In this document: positions 45,705 through 56,870 of the stretch, piece by piece
Layout of the letters: each line of letters begins with the position of its first letter
Position numbering within the stretch: position 1 is the first letter of the stretch
DNA from: Xenopus tropicalis
Lineage: Eukaryota > Chordata > Amphibia > Anura > Pipidae
DNA: 64,000 bases
Reading direction: 5' to 3'
NCBI RefSeq assembly: GCF_000004195.4
Contig: NC_030682.2
Span: 133,985,759 to 134,049,758, forward strand
The notes under the pieces: model-generated
Databases searched by the model: none
What the model was told of the DNA's origin: nothing
Seen by the model: the letters and a program-made list of their open reading frames with translations, nothing else
Made by a program: the position numbers and the translations under genes

Positions 45705-46165
45705 TTAAAGGGGGACCTGTCAGATTAAGAAATCATCCAAATTCTTTTCTATTTGTTTGTCAAGCAAAATAAATTTTACTTACATTATATAAATTATTTA
45801 AATTGTGTTTCCTTCAGTCTTGGAATTCACAATCGCAGCAAGCAGGCAGGCGCCATTTTTTGGACCACTGCTATTAAGGCAAACTTTGTTTCATCCTAAA
45901 ATCTTGTTTATGTGCCAGAATGGGGGATAGACGAAGACCTTGAGGAGGGGGAGGGGTTATGCGAGGAGTGCATTGACATCTAGAAAGTGCTGAATGGAAA
46001 GTGAAGGGAATTTACTGCCCCGCCTCTACATCTAAGGCACAAAGGCAGGGCAGGCAATATACGATTGATAGCTCAGATTTTTAAATACATTTCTAACAGG
46101 TAAAATATAATTAAAAAGAATTTGGGCTTCATGTTTAATTTATAAAGTAGTATGCTTATTTAAAT
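45705..46165. mobile_element. GGACCTGTCA-family MITE, right end decayed
   Basis: The left end AAAGGGGGACCTGTCAG and the blocks CAGCAAGCAGGCAGGCGCCA and GAATTTGGGCTTCATGTTTA match 37344-37862 in inverse order. The right end has lost the TGACAGGTCC sequence. Confidence 0.65.
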
Positions 46166-46194
46166 ATAGTAGGAATTTTCTTAAAAACAATGTT

Positions 46195-46830
46195 TATGGG
46201 GCTAATTTATTGAAAATTTCTCTAAAAACCCTTCTAGCCCCGCCCATCTCTTCCATTTTCCCCCATGCAACTGACATCATAGGGCAATGAAGCCTGTCTT
46301 TGCTTGTTGCGACTGCAGGGCTGTGATTGGCTATCCCGCTCCTATTGTGCTTCTGGCAGGGACAGTTAGAACACGCCCACACCTCATTTGAACAACAGAC
46401 AGGGCCCATAGCAGATTTAGGGCTTTGGCACATGGGGAGACTAGTCGCCCGCGACAAATCTCCCTAGTCGCGGGCGACTAATCTCCCCGAAATGCCATCC
46501 CACTGGCGAGAATGTAAATCGCCGGTGGGATGGCATACGCGGCACCGCAATTTCCCCGAAATCGTGGAAGTTTCCTCTCAAGGCAACGCCGCGTATGCCA
46601 TCCCACCGGTGATTTACATTCTCGCCGGTGGGATGGCATTTCAGGGAGATTTGTCGCGGGCAACTAGTCTCCCCGTGTGCCAGAGCCCTTATGGGGAGTT
46701 CCAATATAGGGGCAAGTTTTAAAGATAATGATAATTTTTAGCCCTGAGCGAAACCAGCACTATATAATTTACTACTGCCGACAAGATAAGGAGGATTTTC
46801 AATTATGTGATATGTCTTCTTTAAAGGACA
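46195..46830. mobile_element. AAAGGAGACAT-family MITE split by a PIF-type MITE
   Basis: Blocks on both sides of 46420-46688 belong to one element related to 4706-5222: GAAGCCTGTCTTTGCTTG, GGCTGTGATTGGCTATCC and TTAGAACACGCCCACACCTC on the left, CCCTGAGCGAAACCAGCAC and GATATGTCTTCTTTAAAGG on the right. Confidence 0.7.
46420..46688. mobile_element. PIF/Harbinger-type palindromic MITE, TTA duplication
   Basis: TTA at 46417-46419 and 46689-46691 flank ends GGGCTTTGGCACATGGGGAG and the complement of GGGCTCTGGCACACGGGGAG. Almost the whole 269 bp folds on itself: GGCGAGAATGTAAATCGCCG near the left faces GGTGATTTACATTCTCGCCG near the right. This is the best preserved copy of the family in the window. 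Confidence 0.9.
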
Positions 46831-47114
46831 GACATATTAAATATAATCTAGTCAAATGCAATTAGTGCCACATAATAGAAGGGATGAAGCAGTGATGGAT
46901 TTGCTGAAGTGATATTATTACAAGCACAATCAAACACTTGGAATAAGGTATTTCTTATATTATTTGACATATATATATTGAGTGGATTTCATTAGCATCA
47001 CAGCTGGACAAAGAGCAGCTAAAACAAAGTGGCCATTTTGGCACAATTTTAGAAGCTATTTTAGCCCCCGTGGATAACTCAGATGACATTCCCCAGAGTA
47101 GAGAAATCACTCAC

Positions 47115-47300
47115 CTCCCATTTTCCAGACACAGACCCACTTTGGTTTCCAATCCTAATGATATACAAAGTCCCTGTTCCGTCCGAAAGGGTCACCCATT
47201 GGGCAGAAGCAAAATACATTGACGAGCACAGCCGACTGTCGCAGGTGTTTAAATCCCTTGGAAATCTGAACACCTCTATAGGTTTTCCCATTGCGGTATC
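47115..47300 (-). CDS. nudcd1: NUDCD1 coding exon 3
   Basis: A 186-bp exon, phase 0 at both ends (62 codons). The acceptor TTCTTCAAAG precedes GATACCGCAATGG and the donor is GTGAGT at 47114-47109. It encodes DTAMGKPIEVFRFPRDLNTC, SRLCSSMYFASAQWVTLSDG and TGTLYIIRIGNQ through SGKWE. The WVTLSDGTG.LY segment is a strong family marker. The acceptor has A at -4 and -3 (CAAAG), a weaker match to consensus than the other exons. A MITE begins only about 45 bp upstream of this acceptor in gene orientation. Confidence 0.96.
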
Positions 47301-47345
47301 CTTTGAAGAATAATGTGACAGATTTAGAATATTTAATATGGTTTT

Positions 47346-47810
47346 AAAGGGGTTGTTCTCATTTAAATTAACTTTTAGCATGATACAGACAACAATATTC
47401 AAAAACAATTTGCAATTGGTTTCATTTTTTAATTTGTGGTTTTTCAGTTATTTAACGTTTTGTTCTGCAGCTCTCCACTCTCCACTGGCATTTCAACAGC
47501 CATCTGGTTGCTAGGAATTTGTTTACCTTAGCAACTAGGCAGTGGTCTGAACAAGATACTGGAATATGAATAGGAGAGGGACTATATAGAAACATAAAAC
47601 CTAAAAATAAAAATAAACTGCTAACCTCATAGAACAATAGTTGTTTGGCTGCTGGGGTCAGTGACCCCCATTTAAAAGCTAGAAAGATGTAGAAGAGAAA
47701 GGTATATAATTCCAAAACTATATAAAATAAATAATGAAGGCCAATTGCAGTGTTACTAGGACATACTATCACATACTAAAAGTTAACTTTAAGGTGAACC
47801 ACCCCTTTAA
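47346..47810. mobile_element. AAAGGGGTTGTTC-family MITE next to exon 3
   Basis: The left end AAAGGGGTTGTTCTCATTTA pairs with AAGGTGAACCACCCCTTTAA. Inside are TGGTTGCTAGGAATTTG, GGGGTCAGTGACCCCC and AAATAAATAATGAAGGCC. It lies close to the exon 3 acceptor and could contain its branch region. Confidence 0.85.
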
Positions 47811-48011
47811 AGGAGAAGTTTATTAATTGATGTACAAACTCTAATTAGACATTTAATACTATTTTATATCGGAAATACATCTAAACAAAGAATAATTTTA
47901 AAAAAGCAATCAAAGGAAATACGTAGTTTAGCATAAGTCTTCAAACCCCAGACTTAAAGGAGAAGGAAAGTACCCAAAAACAAGCCAATAAGCCAATGAG
48001 TTCTACTTTAA

Positions 48012-48230
48012 GGTGGCCATACACAGTGCAATCTGCTTGTTTGGCGAGGTAGCCATGGTGGGCGATGTTGGGCTAATTCAACGAGCCGATGCGGTTCCCG
48101 ATCCAACGGAAAAATCAAACCTGCATGATAGAGATTTGCCCAATTTTAGGCCAGATATTGATCAGGTAGGCCGTTGGGGGTGCCCAAATCCAAATCGGCA
48201 GCTGAAATCTACCTGTGTATGGCCACCTTT
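48012..48230. mobile_element. TTAA-type MITE, right target decayed
   Basis: TTAA at 48008-48011 precedes GGTGGCCATACACAGTGC. The right end TGTGTATGGCCACC is followed by TTTA. The interior shares AACGAGCCGATGCGGTTCCC with 34625-34993. Confidence 0.82.
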
Positions 48231-48231
48231 A

Positions 48232-48510
48232 GATACTCTTCCTGCACTTAAGGGCAAATGCACATACCTTGTGCACTCTTACCTTCCAATTTGTGCCTGT
48301 ATTTTACCCGACCATTTAAGATTGTAAGCTCTACGGGGCAGGGACCTCCTTCCTACTGTGTCTCATACCGCACGGTATGTGTAGTATACTTGTTTATTGT
48401 ATTTATTATAACACTTGTCCTCCATGTGTGTAATTGTGTATATTGTAAGATTGTACAGTGCTGCGTATCCTTGTAGCGCTTTATAAATAAAGTTATACAT
48501 ACATACATAC
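48232..48510 (+). mobile_element. LINE 3' fragment (L2/CR1-like tail)
   Basis: The sequence ends GCGCTTTATAAATAAAGTTA followed by ATACATACATACATACAT. Upstream lie AGATTGTAAGCTCTACGGGG and CAGGGACCTCCTTCC. It matches 38447-38705 in opposite orientation. No coding sequence remains. Confidence 0.65.
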
Positions 48511-48563
48511 ATATATAAATAAGTGGATAGCTCAACCCACAGGCCCTAAGCATGGACCACACA

Positions 48564-49039
48564 TCCTTAAAGGAGAAGGAAAGGCAAAAACTAAATAAGC
48601 TTTATCAGAAAGGTCTATGTAAATACAGCCATAAGCACTTACAATAATGCCTCTTTCAAAAGAAACACAGGATTTCTTGTCTCTTTTTTAGTAAACATGA
48701 TGTTCCAGTGCCTGACTTCCTCTCTCAAAAATATCCTTAATTCTTGTGGCCAGACTCTGAGCAGTTCTCTCCTCTCTCCTGCTCCCCTTCCCACCAGAAT
48801 GCTAAGAACTCCCTCCCCCCTCCCTTAGGAATGTGTGATCTCAGCTAAGACGACTAGACTGCAGGAAGGAAGCCACTTAAAATGGCAGCTGATGTTTTAA
48901 GCAAACGGAGAAAGCTTCTAAAGCTGTTTACTCTGGTATGGTAATGGTTTCTGCAGAATAAATATAGTGTTCTAGGTGGCACTAATGTGGCAAATCTATT
49001 GGCAGTAAAATGCCAAAATGACTTTCCTTCTTCTTTAAG
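48564..49039. mobile_element. MITE with AAAGGAGAAGGAAAGGC end
   Basis: The left end TTAAAGGAGAAGGAAAGGCA pairs with TTTCCTTCTTCTTTAA. Interior blocks match the tandem pair at 7590-8413. Confidence 0.8.
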
Positions 49040-49044
49040 CGCTT

Positions 49045-49900
49045 GGGGTAACTGATGTTGGCGATAGTAAGGACGACACCTGCAATCTCTTTTAAAACCA
49101 CCCCTTTTACCTTTAATACCTAAAATATAGCCTGGAGAATGGGCACCAGAGCAGGAGTAACAGGAGGCAGTTCGTGTGTCTATATCCTTGTCCAGTACTG
49201 AAAATGTTCATAAAAATAGAGGCTGAATCAATAAATGGTATGAAACGTCTAAGTTATAAAAAGAGAGGCTGGAACATTTGTCTAAAATGGAGAAGAGGTG
49301 CATACAAAATATATACACATGGAAATGGAAATAAACTGTTTGATAGATTACTTACTAGTGGATTTTTCAGATGACAGATAGGCCATCTAAATGCCCATAG
49401 TTATGCTAACAGGTTAAGATTTCCCGGTATGAATGTAGTATTCATTCCCGGTAAGAGTGTAGTGAAGTAATTCCATAGTAAACTGAAGAAATGTGTTTTT
49501 CCATATTAAATGTAAGCCAAAAGCATATAGAAAAAAACATATGCTGTACAACACATGACTTGCTTTTAGAGGATCAGTTCAAGTTGCTTAATTCCCAATG
49601 TGGGTTTTTAGTTCCTGTCTAACGGTCTAATGGAAAACAGAAGAAAAAGAAAAATGTCAAGTTGAAGTCTTGTTCTGATCACTGAACACAAAATGTCCTG
49701 GTTTATTTAGAGAATCGCAAAATTGTACTCAAGAGGCTAACTTCTATCTCTATGACAACCTCAGAACTTGTTTACCTCTCGCAACTAAACCTTTATTCAT
49801 AAACCATAAAAGGACACAGGCCATACATTATAGCTCAGTGTAGAACCCCACCAATCAGTTTCCCCCACCAATCAGAAATGTTCCACAGACCATATAAACA
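49045..49900. other. Intronic sequence, nothing recognised
   Basis: No exon or element ends recognised. Confidence 0.4.
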
Positions 49901-50025
49901 CATAGGGGCACATTAATCAAAGTACGATTGATTCTGAATACAAAAATATCGTATTTATTCAAATTTATAGAACTGTGCGTATTTTCTGCATTTTTTTTGT
50001 TAATTTGGGCAAAAAGTTTCGGATT

Positions 50026-51248
50026 CAGAGTGCCATTTAGCCCTATGGGAGACTTTCCTTGGGCCGGGTTGGAGCTGCAGAGTGCCATTGAGCCCTATGG
50101 GAGACTTTCCTTGGGCTGGATTGGAGCTGCAGAGTGCCATTGAGCCCTATGGGAGACTTTCCTTGGGCTGGGTTGGAGCTGCAGAGTGCCATTGAGCCCT
50201 ATGGGAGACTTTCCTTGGGCCGGGTTGGAGCTGCAGAGTGCCATTGAGCCCTATGGGAGACTTTCCTTGGGCCGGGTTGGAGCTGCAGAGTGCCATTGAG
50301 CCCTATGGGAGACTTTCCTTGGGCCGGGTTGGAGCTGCAGATTGCCATTGAGCCCTATGGGAGACTTTCCTTGGGCCGGGTTGGAGCTGCAGAGTGCCAT
50401 TGAGCCCTATGGGAGACTTTCCTTGGGCCGGGTTAGAGCTGCAGAGTGCCATTGAGCCCTATGGGAGACTTTCCTTGGGCCAGGTTGGAGCTGCAGAGTG
50501 CCATTGAGCCCTATGGGAGACTTCCCTTGGGCCGGGTTGGAGCTGCAGAGTGCCATTGAGCCCTATGGGAGACTTTCCTTGGGCCGGGTTAGAGCTGCAG
50601 AGTGCCATTGAGCCCTGTGGGAGACTTTCCTTGGGCCGGGTTGGAGCTGCAGAGTGCCATTGAGTCCTATGGGAGACTTTCCTTGGGTCGGGTTAGAGCT
50701 GCAGAGTGCCATTGAGCCCTATGGGAGACTTTCCTTGGGCCGGGTTGGAGCTGCAGAGTGCCATTAAGCCCTATGGGAGACTTTCCTTGGGCCGGGTTGG
50801 AGCTGCAGAGTGCCATTGAGCCCTATGGGAGACTTTCCTTGGGCCGGGTTGGAGCTGCAGAGTGCCATTGAGCCCTATGGGAGACTTTCCTTGGGCCAGG
50901 TTGGAGCTGCAGAGTGCCATTGAGCCCTATGGGAGACTTTCCTTGGGCTGGGTTGGAGCTGCAGAGTGCCATTGAGCCCTATGGGAGACTTTCCTTGGGC
51001 CGGGTTGGAGCTGCAGAGCGCCATTGAGCCCTATGGGAGACTTTCCTTGGGCCGGGTTGGAGCTGCAGAGTGCCATTGAGCCCTATGGGAGACTTTCCTT
51101 GGGCCGGGTTGGAGCTGCAGAGTGCCATTGAGCCCTATGGGAGACTTTCCTTGGGCCGGGTTGGAGCTGCAGAGTGCCATTGAGCCCTATGGGAGACTTT
51201 CCTTGGGCCGGGTTGGAGCTGCAGAGTGCCATTGAGTCCTATAGGAGG
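50026..51248. repeat. Satellite array, 52-bp unit, about 23 copies
   Basis: The unit is AGTGCCATTGAGCCCTATGG, then GAGACTTTCCTTGGGCC, then GGGTTGGAGCTGCAG. Consecutive copies are exactly 52 bp apart with few substitutions (for example GGGCTGG or GGGCCAGG variants). Because 52 is not a multiple of three, each frame cycles through all registers. The single-copy flanks (CACATTAATCAAAGTACGAT at left, TTCCAAAATCATGCACTGAA at right) look like the two halves of a MITE interior. A second array is at 61389-61949. Confidence 0.95.
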
Positions 51249-51610
51249 CTTCCAAAATCATGCACTGAAGGTTCAAAGTCAGAAAGGTTTTCCTGCTGTT
51301 TACGATCATTCAGATACGAAAATTTTGTGACTTTCAGATCACCAATACAATATTATCGTGACTATTGTGGCACAGTGTTTGTTGCCCAAACAGCGTTGAG
51401 GGGTCACACGAGAAACCAGGTGCAGCCAACAAAATAACAATGTGTATGGAAAACAGTAACCTTCAGAGCCTGGCAGAGCGATGGGGTAAAGTATTTAAAA
51501 TTTTGGGAAGATGAAAAAGTGGCTGGCAACTCTAATAAATGTTTGCCCTTGAGGAAGAGCTGAGGAATATCTGGTGGTGGAAAAGTTTTTTAGTGGGTCT
51601 ATTTAAAACT

Positions 51611-52318
51611 TAAAGGGGACCTACCACCCTAAGAAATATTTCTATCATGTTAGTTACATGTTGTTCCCTTCTGTCTTGGAATTCACAATCCCAGCAAGCA
51701 GACAGGCGCCATTTTGAGAACACAGTTATAAAGGAAAGTTTTTTATCACCCCAAACTCTTGTGAATGCACCAGAATGGGGCAGCAATGCCTATGTCCAGG
51801 GCCGGAACTAGGGGTAGGCAGAAGAGGCAGCTGCCTAGGGCACAACGATTGAGGGGCGCCAGGCAGGAGCCTCTCCTGCCTACCCCTAGTGCTACTTTGT
51901 CATTGCCTCCGCCGCTTGTCATTAGCGGCGGAGGCAATGACCGATCTAATCGCCCCGCCCCCCCACGGGGGCGGGGGGGGCGGAATTGGCCGGGGGGCGG
52001 GCAGGTGTGCGGAGTTGGCCGACCAGGTTGCCTAGGGCGCCCGGTCGGCTTGGCCCGCCCCTGCCTATGTCCATGCACAGAATACACAATTATAGACTAT
52101 AAGGAGGAAGGGGAAATGTGAGGTGGGCAGTGACATCTAGAACTGAACGAAAAGTAATTGACAATATATGGTTGACAGCTTGGATATTTTTTAATACATT
52201 TATAACAGGTATAACAGGTGTTTTCATAAAAAAAAAAACAAATTTGGGTTTTATGTTTAATTGCAAACTGCTTTTATTATACAGCTTTTTATGTGTGGGT
52301 GACAGGTCTGCTTTAAAA
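51611..52318. mobile_element. GGACCTGTCA-family MITE with nested hAT MITE
   Basis: The left end AAAGGGGACCTACCACCC pairs with GGGTGACAGGTCTGCTTTAA. CAGCAAGCAGACAGGCGCCA matches the relatives. The element at 51797-52063 is inserted within it. Confidence 0.8.
51797..52063. mobile_element. hAT-type MITE, GC-rich, exact 8-bp duplication
   Basis: CCTATGTC flanks both sides (51789-51796 and 52064-52071). The ends are CAGGGCCGGAACTAGGGG and GGCTTGGCCCGCCCCTG. A strong internal hairpin at 51907-51938 pairs GCCTCCGCCGC with GCGGCGGAGGC, and a CCGCCCCCCC/GGGGGGGCGG stem follows. Non-coding; frames here are by-products of the GC content. Confidence 0.9.
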
Positions 52319-52399
52319 GGAGAATAGATTTGCCACATTAGTGCCACCTAGAACACTATATTTATTCTGCAGAAACCATTACCATACCTGAGCCATTTC

Positions 52400-53410
52400 C
52401 ATACCATAATTCTGAGCAAACACACAGACCAAAAATTATGCAAAACAAGGTTTCATACAATTTAATCTGTACGTGTATGGCCAGCTTAAGTGGTGCATGC
52501 TTGTCAAACATTTTTTTTTTTATTTTGTTTTAGTCAAATCTCCTCCAGGGAGTGGCCAGGAGGGTATAAATCTTTATTTTTGAGCTTTTTTTAGAGGATA
52601 GCATCTGCTGTGGGAATTATAAATTGTCCTACAGGAAATATAAAAAAAAAAAAAAAAAGACTTCAAAAAACGATGTAGCAAACAAACTATTTCATTATAA
52701 CAGTTATTATAGTTATTTCCTTACACTGTTTGTCTATGCAGTGCCACCCAGCTTATTCTGGACTGAAGGGTCTAGAAATGCACTACACAAACTAGGTGTA
52801 AGCCTCTCGCTCAGAGCTCACCTGTGAGTTTTTACAAGAGGGCTTCACATGTCTGTTAATTTAATACAACATTTAATATCTAAGATAAAATACATCCCCC
52901 TGCGGCTAAAAACGGCACGATGCCCACCCATATACACTACAGCGTGCCTCTATACAAGTCTCCAGCACCGACTTTGATTGCTGAGGAACATTTCCTGAAC
53001 GCTCCATTTAAATACAGTTGTCATGCAATCAAGTTACAAGGTGGATTTATTATTCTCAAAAAAAGCAGCAGACAAGGCCCAAAGTAGCTGAACAAAAACT
53101 GGCAGAACAGAAAGAGCTCATTTGAAAATCAGTAAGTGACTGCGTTGAAGGTGGGAAGGCGAACAGTAATCATGACTCAATAGAAGGGCGGTTGAAGAAA
53201 AATAAAAAAAGGATTAAGCTGTATTATAGCGAGCACAGTAAGAGGAGGTGTGGGATTTACATAGGAAAGCTATTAAAGTTTTTCATTAAAGGAACTTTTC
53301 ATGTTATGATGTAGGAAGTAGGTTGGCAATTAAAGGTGTTAGATACCGAATCTCGCAACTTTTATTTAGAAATCTGACAGATCTTCTGGGGTTATGTAAT
53401 GAAAGACACT
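52400..53410. other. Intronic sequence, nothing clear
   Basis: A decayed TTAA-type end lies near 52470-52490. No exon recognised. Confidence 0.4.
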
Positions 53411-53417
53411 AAGCAGT

Positions 53418-53545
53418 GGCTCCCAAACTGTGGCACTGGACCCCCTGGGGTGACTTCAAGCAGTGGCTGGGGGGGGGTGTTGTTTATTCTTAGGGCCAGC
53501 TAGGGTGAGAGTTGAGAAAATGCCTAGGTTCTACTGGAATATTAG
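53418..53545. repeat. Copy of a repeat also at 55806-55924
   Basis: CTGTGGCACTGGACCCCCTG, a G-run, then GAGAGTTGAGAAAATGCCTA and TTCTACTGGAATATT occur in both places, each time followed by GGATAA-family sequence. This suggests duplication of a composite block. Confidence 0.75.
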
Positions 53546-53615
53546 TACAGGTATCAGACTCATTTTCCAGAAAGTTCCGAATTACTGCCATCTCCCATAG
53601 ACTCCATTGTAATCA

Positions 53616-53913
53616 AACAGGTGACCAGTAAATGCTTCCTGCTGATTGGTTGCTATGGGTTACTCTTCCTGGGCAAACAAAGGGGCATATTTACTATAGT
53701 GTGTAAGCCAACATCAATAGGGATGTTGCCCATAGCAACCAATCAGATCTTTGCTTTTGCTTTTGCCAATGAACTCTAATTGCTGATTGGTTGCTATGGG
53801 CAATGTCACTCTACGGTCACATACTATAGTAAATATGCCCCTTAGTTTGCCCAGGAATAGTAACCCATAGCAACCAATCAGCAGGAAGCATTTACTGGTC
53901 ACCTGTTTAAAAC
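53616..53913. mobile_element. Palindromic MITE with ~65-bp arms
   Basis: The left arm (53616-53680) carries AACAGGTGACCAGTAAATGC and GTTACTCTTCCTGGGCAAAC. The right arm (53848-53913) is its reverse complement with few changes. A second MITE occupies the centre. Related to 2570-2715. Confidence 0.85.
53682..53844. mobile_element. Nested palindromic MITE, GGGGCATATTTACTATAG ends
   Basis: The ends GGGGCATATTTACTATAG and CTATAGTAAATATGCCCC are exactly complementary, and the inner arms around ATTGGTTGCTATGGGCAA also pair. It sits at the centre of the palindrome at 53616-53913, probably PIF/Harbinger-type. Confidence 0.85.
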
Positions 53914-54007
53914 CATACGTTTTATTGGTTTCTATAGGTTCCTGCTCCTGGGTAAACTTAATGCCTTTTTACATATGAGGTAAGTGACATAAAACAAATC
54001 TTCTTAC

Positions 54008-54162
54008 CAGCGTAACTGTGAAACTCATCACCCTCTCCAGTTGGTCTACGTAGAAGACACTGTTGGGGATCCATGGATTACAATGGAGGTAGTTGTACAT
54101 TCCAAAGGCACGCATGTGATCCAATGTGTACTGATCATCTCGAAGGCACACTTCTGCAACAG
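54008..54162 (-). CDS. nudcd1: NUDCD1 coding exon 2
   Basis: A 155-bp exon. The acceptor CCTACACAG precedes CTGTTGCAGAAG and the donor is GTAAGA at 54007-54002. After two bases completing Ala it encodes [40 protein letters not shown] and [11 protein letters not shown], ending in phase 0. This corresponds to residues from about 40 of the vertebrate protein, so a first coding exon of about 40 codons lies further right. I found no match to it before 64000, making intron 1 longer than 9.8 kb. Confidence 0.96.
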
Positions 54163-54344
54163 CTGTGTAGGTAGAAGAATTTTGTTAATAAAGAAAATAT
54201 TTGCCATAATATACAATGCCCAGCTAGTTAATCCATTAACTCTACTGGTGCTCAGGCATTCACCTATACCAGCTACCTGCTGTCAAGACATTTTTTTATC
54301 ATTCTAAGAAAGGAACCTGAACAGTGATCGCAGTGTATATGAAA

Positions 54345-55022
54345 CTTACCAGTACGGGTATGAGACCCGTTAAGCAGAATGCTCAGTACCTGGGGTTTTC
54401 CAGAAAAGGGGTCTTTCTGTAATTCAGATCCCCTACCTTAAGTCTGCTAATTAAATCATTTAAACAGTAATTAAACCCAATAGGATTGTTTTGGCTCCAA
54501 TAGGGATTAATTATATCTTAGTTGGGATCAAGTACAGGTATAGGACCTGCTATTCAGAATGCTCGGGACCAAGGGTATTCCGGATAAGGGGTCTTTCTGT
54601 AATTTGGATCTTCATACCTTAAGTCTACTAAGAATTATAAAACAATAAAACATTAATTAAACCCAATAGGATTATTTCACATCCAGTAAGGATAAATTAT
54701 ATCTTATTTGTGATCAAATACAAAGCACTGTTTTATTGTTACAGAGAAAAATGAAATCAATTTTAAAAATCTGAATTATTTTATTAAAATGGGGTCTATG
54801 GGAGCCAGGCTTTCTGTAATTCGGAGCTTTCCGGATATCGGGTTTCCGGATAAGGGATCCCATACCTGTACAAGGTTCTGTTTTATAATTACAGAGAAAA
54901 GGGAAATCAGTTTTAAAAATTAGAATTATTTGCTTATAATGGAGTCTATGGGAGATGGCCTTTCCGTAATTCGGAACTTTCTAGATAACGGGTTCCCGGA
55001 TAAGGGATCCCATACCTGTACA
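54345..55022. mobile_element. Compound GGATAA-family MITEs
   Basis: Three partial copies in the same orientation are fused: left end plus one unit (54345-54535), a second left end to right end (54536-54869), and an extra unit plus right end (54870-55022), each with TTCCGGATAAGGG-type blocks and CCCATACCTGTACA at the junctions. Confidence 0.8.
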
Positions 55023-55029
55023 GTGTTCA

Positions 55030-55800
55030 GTAATGGCATGGAGTGCAAAAATATCCAGCATGAGATGAGAAATTCCAGTGCAAACTATAAATGAGATTCT
55101 CCAACTTACAAGTCAGTTTTACCCATAGAGCTAATGGCAGAACAGGTGTTTTCTCCATTTATTTTATCTGGCAGAAAAGCGAATGAAACCGCTTTTATCA
55201 TTCACTTAAATGGAAAATGCCTGACTGTGCTGGTACTGGAACTTTTCAGCCCCAAAACATATATTCAGCAATATATGTTAGTGAACAAAAGCCTTTAGCT
55301 TCATAGACCTTATATATATTAAAATAAGTAGCATTTGTGTGTGGCATGAACAACCTAACTGAGCTGCTTTAAAGTCAATATTTGGCTAGCAGCGAGATGC
55401 TAATTTCTCATAGGGAACAGAAAAGCAATGCGTTCAGATCAAACAATGTTTTGACAATTTGAATAAAACCCTTTGTGAATGCTGCATGTATACAAATCTC
55501 CCCAAGATATACCGACGCTTTACTTGTTTTGACATACTGTCGTACCCAATAAGACTATGGAGACGCATTATAGCACAATGGCTCCCACAGTTGCCTCGCT
55601 GTGTCTCTTCCCACAGTACTAAACAATCATACGGGACAATTAGCTTATGATCAAATTAAACCTACAACAAATGAATATCTGATTGCAAGCTTCACTTTGG
55701 CGGATGTAATGCCTGTCAGCGCGCACACAACACAAAGCAGGAAACATCAGATCAGCCATATTCCCTGCCTGTGTTTCGTGCCACTAGTCCCAAGCAGTTG
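55030..55800. other. Intron 1 sequence, nothing recognised
   Basis: No exon or element ends recognised. Confidence 0.4.
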
Positions 55801-55805
55801 CAAAC

Positions 55806-56212
55806 AAACTGTGGCACTGGACCCCCTGGGGTGGCTTCAAGCAGTGGCTGGGGGGGGGGGGGTGCTTAATCTTAGGGCCCGCTACAGTGAGAGTTGAGAA
55901 AATGCCTAGGTTCTACTGGAATATTCCAGATAAGGGGTCTTTCCGTAATTTGGATCTCCTTACCTTAAGTCTACGAAAAAAAACAATAAAACATTAATTA
56001 AACCCAATAGGATTGTTTTGGCTCCAATAAGGATTAATTATATCTTAGTTGGGATCAGTTACAAAGCACTGTTTTATTATTACAGGGAAAAAGGAAATCA
56101 ATTTTAAAATTCTTAATTATTTGATTAAAATGGAGTCTATGGAAGATGGGTTTTCCGTAATTCCGAGCTTTCTGGATAACGGGTTCTTGGATAACGGATC
56201 CCATACCTGCAT
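55806..56212. mobile_element. Repeat copy plus GGATAA-family MITE lacking its left end
   Basis: 55806-55924 matches 53418-53545. It joins at TTCCAGATAAGGGGTC to a GGATAA-family body with one internal unit, ending TAACGGATCCCATACCTG. Confidence 0.75.
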
Positions 56213-56273
56213 AGATCAGGGGCAGAGTGAGAATTTTGGGTGTATATTTCTAGGATACTGACCAATATGTTTT

Positions 56274-56870
56274 CATGTGAAGCCTGTCTTTGCTTGTGTG
56301 ACTGCAGGACAGTGATTGGCTACTCCCCTCCTACTGTGCTTCTGGGAGGGACTGATAAAACACACCCACTCCTCATTTAAAGGAACAGTAACACCAAAAA
56401 ATGAAAGTGTATAAAAGTAACTAAAATATAATTTATATAAATAAGCTGCTATGTAGCTATGGAGGCAGCCATTCAAAGGAGAAAAGGCACAGGCACATAG
56501 CAGATAACAGATAAAACACTATTGTATTCTACAGAACTTATCGGTTATCTGCTATGTAACCTGTGCCTTTTCTCCTTTTTTCCAGCTTGAATGGCTGCCC
56601 CCGTGGCTACACAGCAGCTTATTATATAAATTATAGTAGTGTTACTGTAACAAACGCACCAGTTTTACCAGTGCAGGGCAACTTTAAAGCTCTTTCATTT
56701 TTTAGTGTTACTGTTCCTTTAAAACATGGACAGGGACTGCAGCAGATCTAAAGGGAGCTCCAATAAACGGGCTTTTTGAGCCCAGAGTGAAACCAGCACC
56801 ATATATTTATTTCCTAAAAAGACTGAGGGGGTATTTCCAGTTATGCCAGATGTCTCATTTAAAGAAGATG
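56274..56870. mobile_element. AAAGGAGACAT-family MITE split by another MITE
   Basis: The left piece to 56378 (GAAGCCTGTCTTTGCTTG, AACACACCCACTCCTCATTT) and the right piece from 56723 (CATGGACAGGGACTGCAGC, GAGTGAAACCAGCACCATA) belong to one element, as at 46195-46830. It ends CAGATGTCTCATTTAAAG. Confidence 0.72.
56379..56722. mobile_element. Nested MITE with GGAACAGTAACA ends
   Basis: The ends AAAGGAACAGTAACACC and AGTGTTACTGTTCCTTTA are complementary. The inner arms GAGAAAAGGCACAGG and CCTGTGCCTTTTCTCC also pair, so most of the element is a palindrome. Confidence 0.85.

Noticed and set aside
50026..51248. Apparent NF-kB-like GGGA...CTTTCC sites in each 52-bp unit
   Set aside because: The unit reads GGGAGACTTTCC, which has two extra bases relative to the 10-bp kB consensus GGGACTTTCC, so it is not a proper site.
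50026..51248. Proline/leucine-rich repeated protein encoded by the 52-bp array
   Set aside because: The unit length is not a multiple of three, there is no conserved start or family similarity, and substitutions do not respect codons. Open frames are a by-product of the repeat.
51746..52121. Proline/arginine-rich frames of 113-118 codons on both strands
   Set aside because: They lie in the GC-rich hAT MITE at 51797-52063 with exact 8-bp duplications; composition explains the open frames.
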